This document shows positions 13,599 to 14,040 of a stretch of 14,040 nt of DNA, in pieces. Every line of letters begins with the position of its first letter. The stretch's first letter is position 1. The notes beneath the pieces are model-generated. The model did not search any database, was not told the origin of the DNA, and saw only the letters and a program-made list of their open reading frames with translations. The position numbers were made by a program, and so were the translations under genes. The DNA is from Thiorhodovibrio sp. (GTDB lineage: Bacteria > Pseudomonadota > Gammaproteobacteria > Chromatiales > Chromatiaceae): positions 1 to 14,040 of the forward strand of contig SKYD01000074.1 in NCBI GenBank assembly GCA_007128075.1. The letters are read 5' to 3'.

Positions 13599-14040
13599 GC
13601 GCGTCGTGCAACTGCGTACCCTGGGGCAGCAGCCTTATGCTGTGACCTGGCAGGCGATGCGCCAATTCACCACCGACCGTGATGCCAATACACGCGATGA
13701 AATTTGGCTGTTAGAACATCCGCCAGTCTACACCCTGGGTCAGGCTGGGCGGCTTGAGCATCTGTTGGTGCCAGGGGATATTGAGGTGATCCGCACTGAT
13801 CGCGGGGGGCAGGTCACTTATCACGGTCCGGGTCAGCTCATCGTCTATCTGCTCTTGGATCTGCGTCGCTTAGGTTTAGGGATTCGGCGTGTTGTTGAAT
13901 TATTAGAGAGCAGCGTGATCGCCTTACTCGCCGCGCATGGCGTGACCGCCAGCCGCCGTACGGGTGCGCCTGGGGTCTATGTCGAGGGGGCAAAAATTGC
14001 CGCCCTAGGACTGCGGGTGCGCAACGGCTGTTGTTATCAC
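13558..14040 (+). CDS. lipB: Octanoyltransferase LipB (N-terminal part, cut by the window end)
   Basis: This is a 161-codon open frame running off the right edge. LipB moves octanoate from acyl carrier protein to lipoyl domains of 2-oxoacid dehydrogenases and the glycine cleavage system. Family motifs are clear: LGQQPYAVTWQAMR, DEIWLLEHPPVYTLGQAG, DRGGQVTYHGPGQLIVYLL and GAPGVYVEGAKIAALGLRVR, in which K146 is the expected catalytic lysine. The catalytic cysteine lies beyond the window. The start is uncertain. ATG at 13558 overlaps ybeD by 41 bases and gives an N-terminus a few residues longer than E. coli LipB; GTG at 13606 is also possible and gives one a few residues shorter. The ATG at 13595 is in another frame. 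Confidence 0.92.
   Translation, partial: MNSVLTNESSTPYERVVQLRTLGQQPYAVTWQAMRQFTTDRDANTRDEIWLLEHPPVYTLGQAGRLEHLLVPGDIEVIRTDRGGQVTYHGPGQLIVYLLLDLRRLGLGIRRVVELLESSVIALLAAHGVTASRRTGAPGVYVEGAKIAALGLRVRNGCCYH

Noticed and set aside
13595..13600. ATG overlapping the ybeD stop as the lipB start
   Set aside because: It is not in the lipB reading frame.
1..14040. CRISPR array, tRNA, rRNA, insertion sequence or phage module
   Set aside because: I found no regularly spaced direct repeats, transposase or integrase motifs, or tRNA/rRNA signatures in the parts not covered by genes.

Overview
The window is a stretch of bacterial chromosome, most likely from a gammaproteobacterium. Mpl, Hsp15, GrxC, NtrB/NtrC, type I glutamine synthetase, RlpA, a PBP5-type carboxypeptidase, YbeD and LipB all read like gammaproteobacterial family members, and the rlpA-dacA-...-ybeD-lipB order is typical of that class. 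A multisubunit 2-oxoacid:ferredoxin oxidoreductase at the left edge suggests a ferredoxin-based, anaerobic, microaerophilic or autotrophic side to metabolism (inference). I cannot name the genus. I see no transposase, integrase, phage gene, CRISPR array, tRNA or rRNA, and no undescribed multigene system. The region is mainly housekeeping, with a well-preserved regulatory layout.

Layout. (1) 1-1689, plus strand: end of an alpha subunit, then the beta and gamma subunits of the oxidoreductase, tightly coupled and more AT-rich than the rest. (2) 1690-1874: convergent intergenic region with a perfect 20-bp GC-rich palindrome. (3) 1875-8568, minus strand, transcribed right to left: glnA, ntrB, ntrC, grxC, hslR, mpl, ubiX. 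glnA-ntrB-ntrC is the nitrogen-regulation module; grxC and hslR are thiol and ribosome-stress genes; mpl recycles peptidoglycan; ubiX makes prenyl-FMN. (4) 8569-8799: glnA control region. It has a sigma-54 -24/-12 element and, upstream, two NtrC-type palindromes 31 bp apart, very like the enteric glnAp2 arrangement. (5) 8800-9951, minus: a CDF metal-efflux transporter. (6) 9952-10468: no protein gene, but a clear 6S RNA gene on the plus strand with its own terminator, then the rlpA promoter region. (7) 10469-14040, plus: rlpA, dacA, dat, ybeD and the start of lipB.

How the parts fit together. NtrB and NtrC would sense nitrogen limitation and activate sigma-54 transcription of glnA through the two upstream sites, so the operon encodes its own activator. 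The right-hand cluster combines cell-wall maturation (RlpA trims glycan strands, DacA trims stem peptides, Dat interconverts D-amino acids) with the first step of lipoate attachment (LipB). The 6S RNA between the transporter and rlpA would tune the housekeeping RNA polymerase in stationary phase.

Most worth a second look: the reconstructed NtrC/sigma-54 promoter, the 6S RNA in an apparently unusual neighbourhood with a predictable product RNA, and the isolated 20-bp palindrome.
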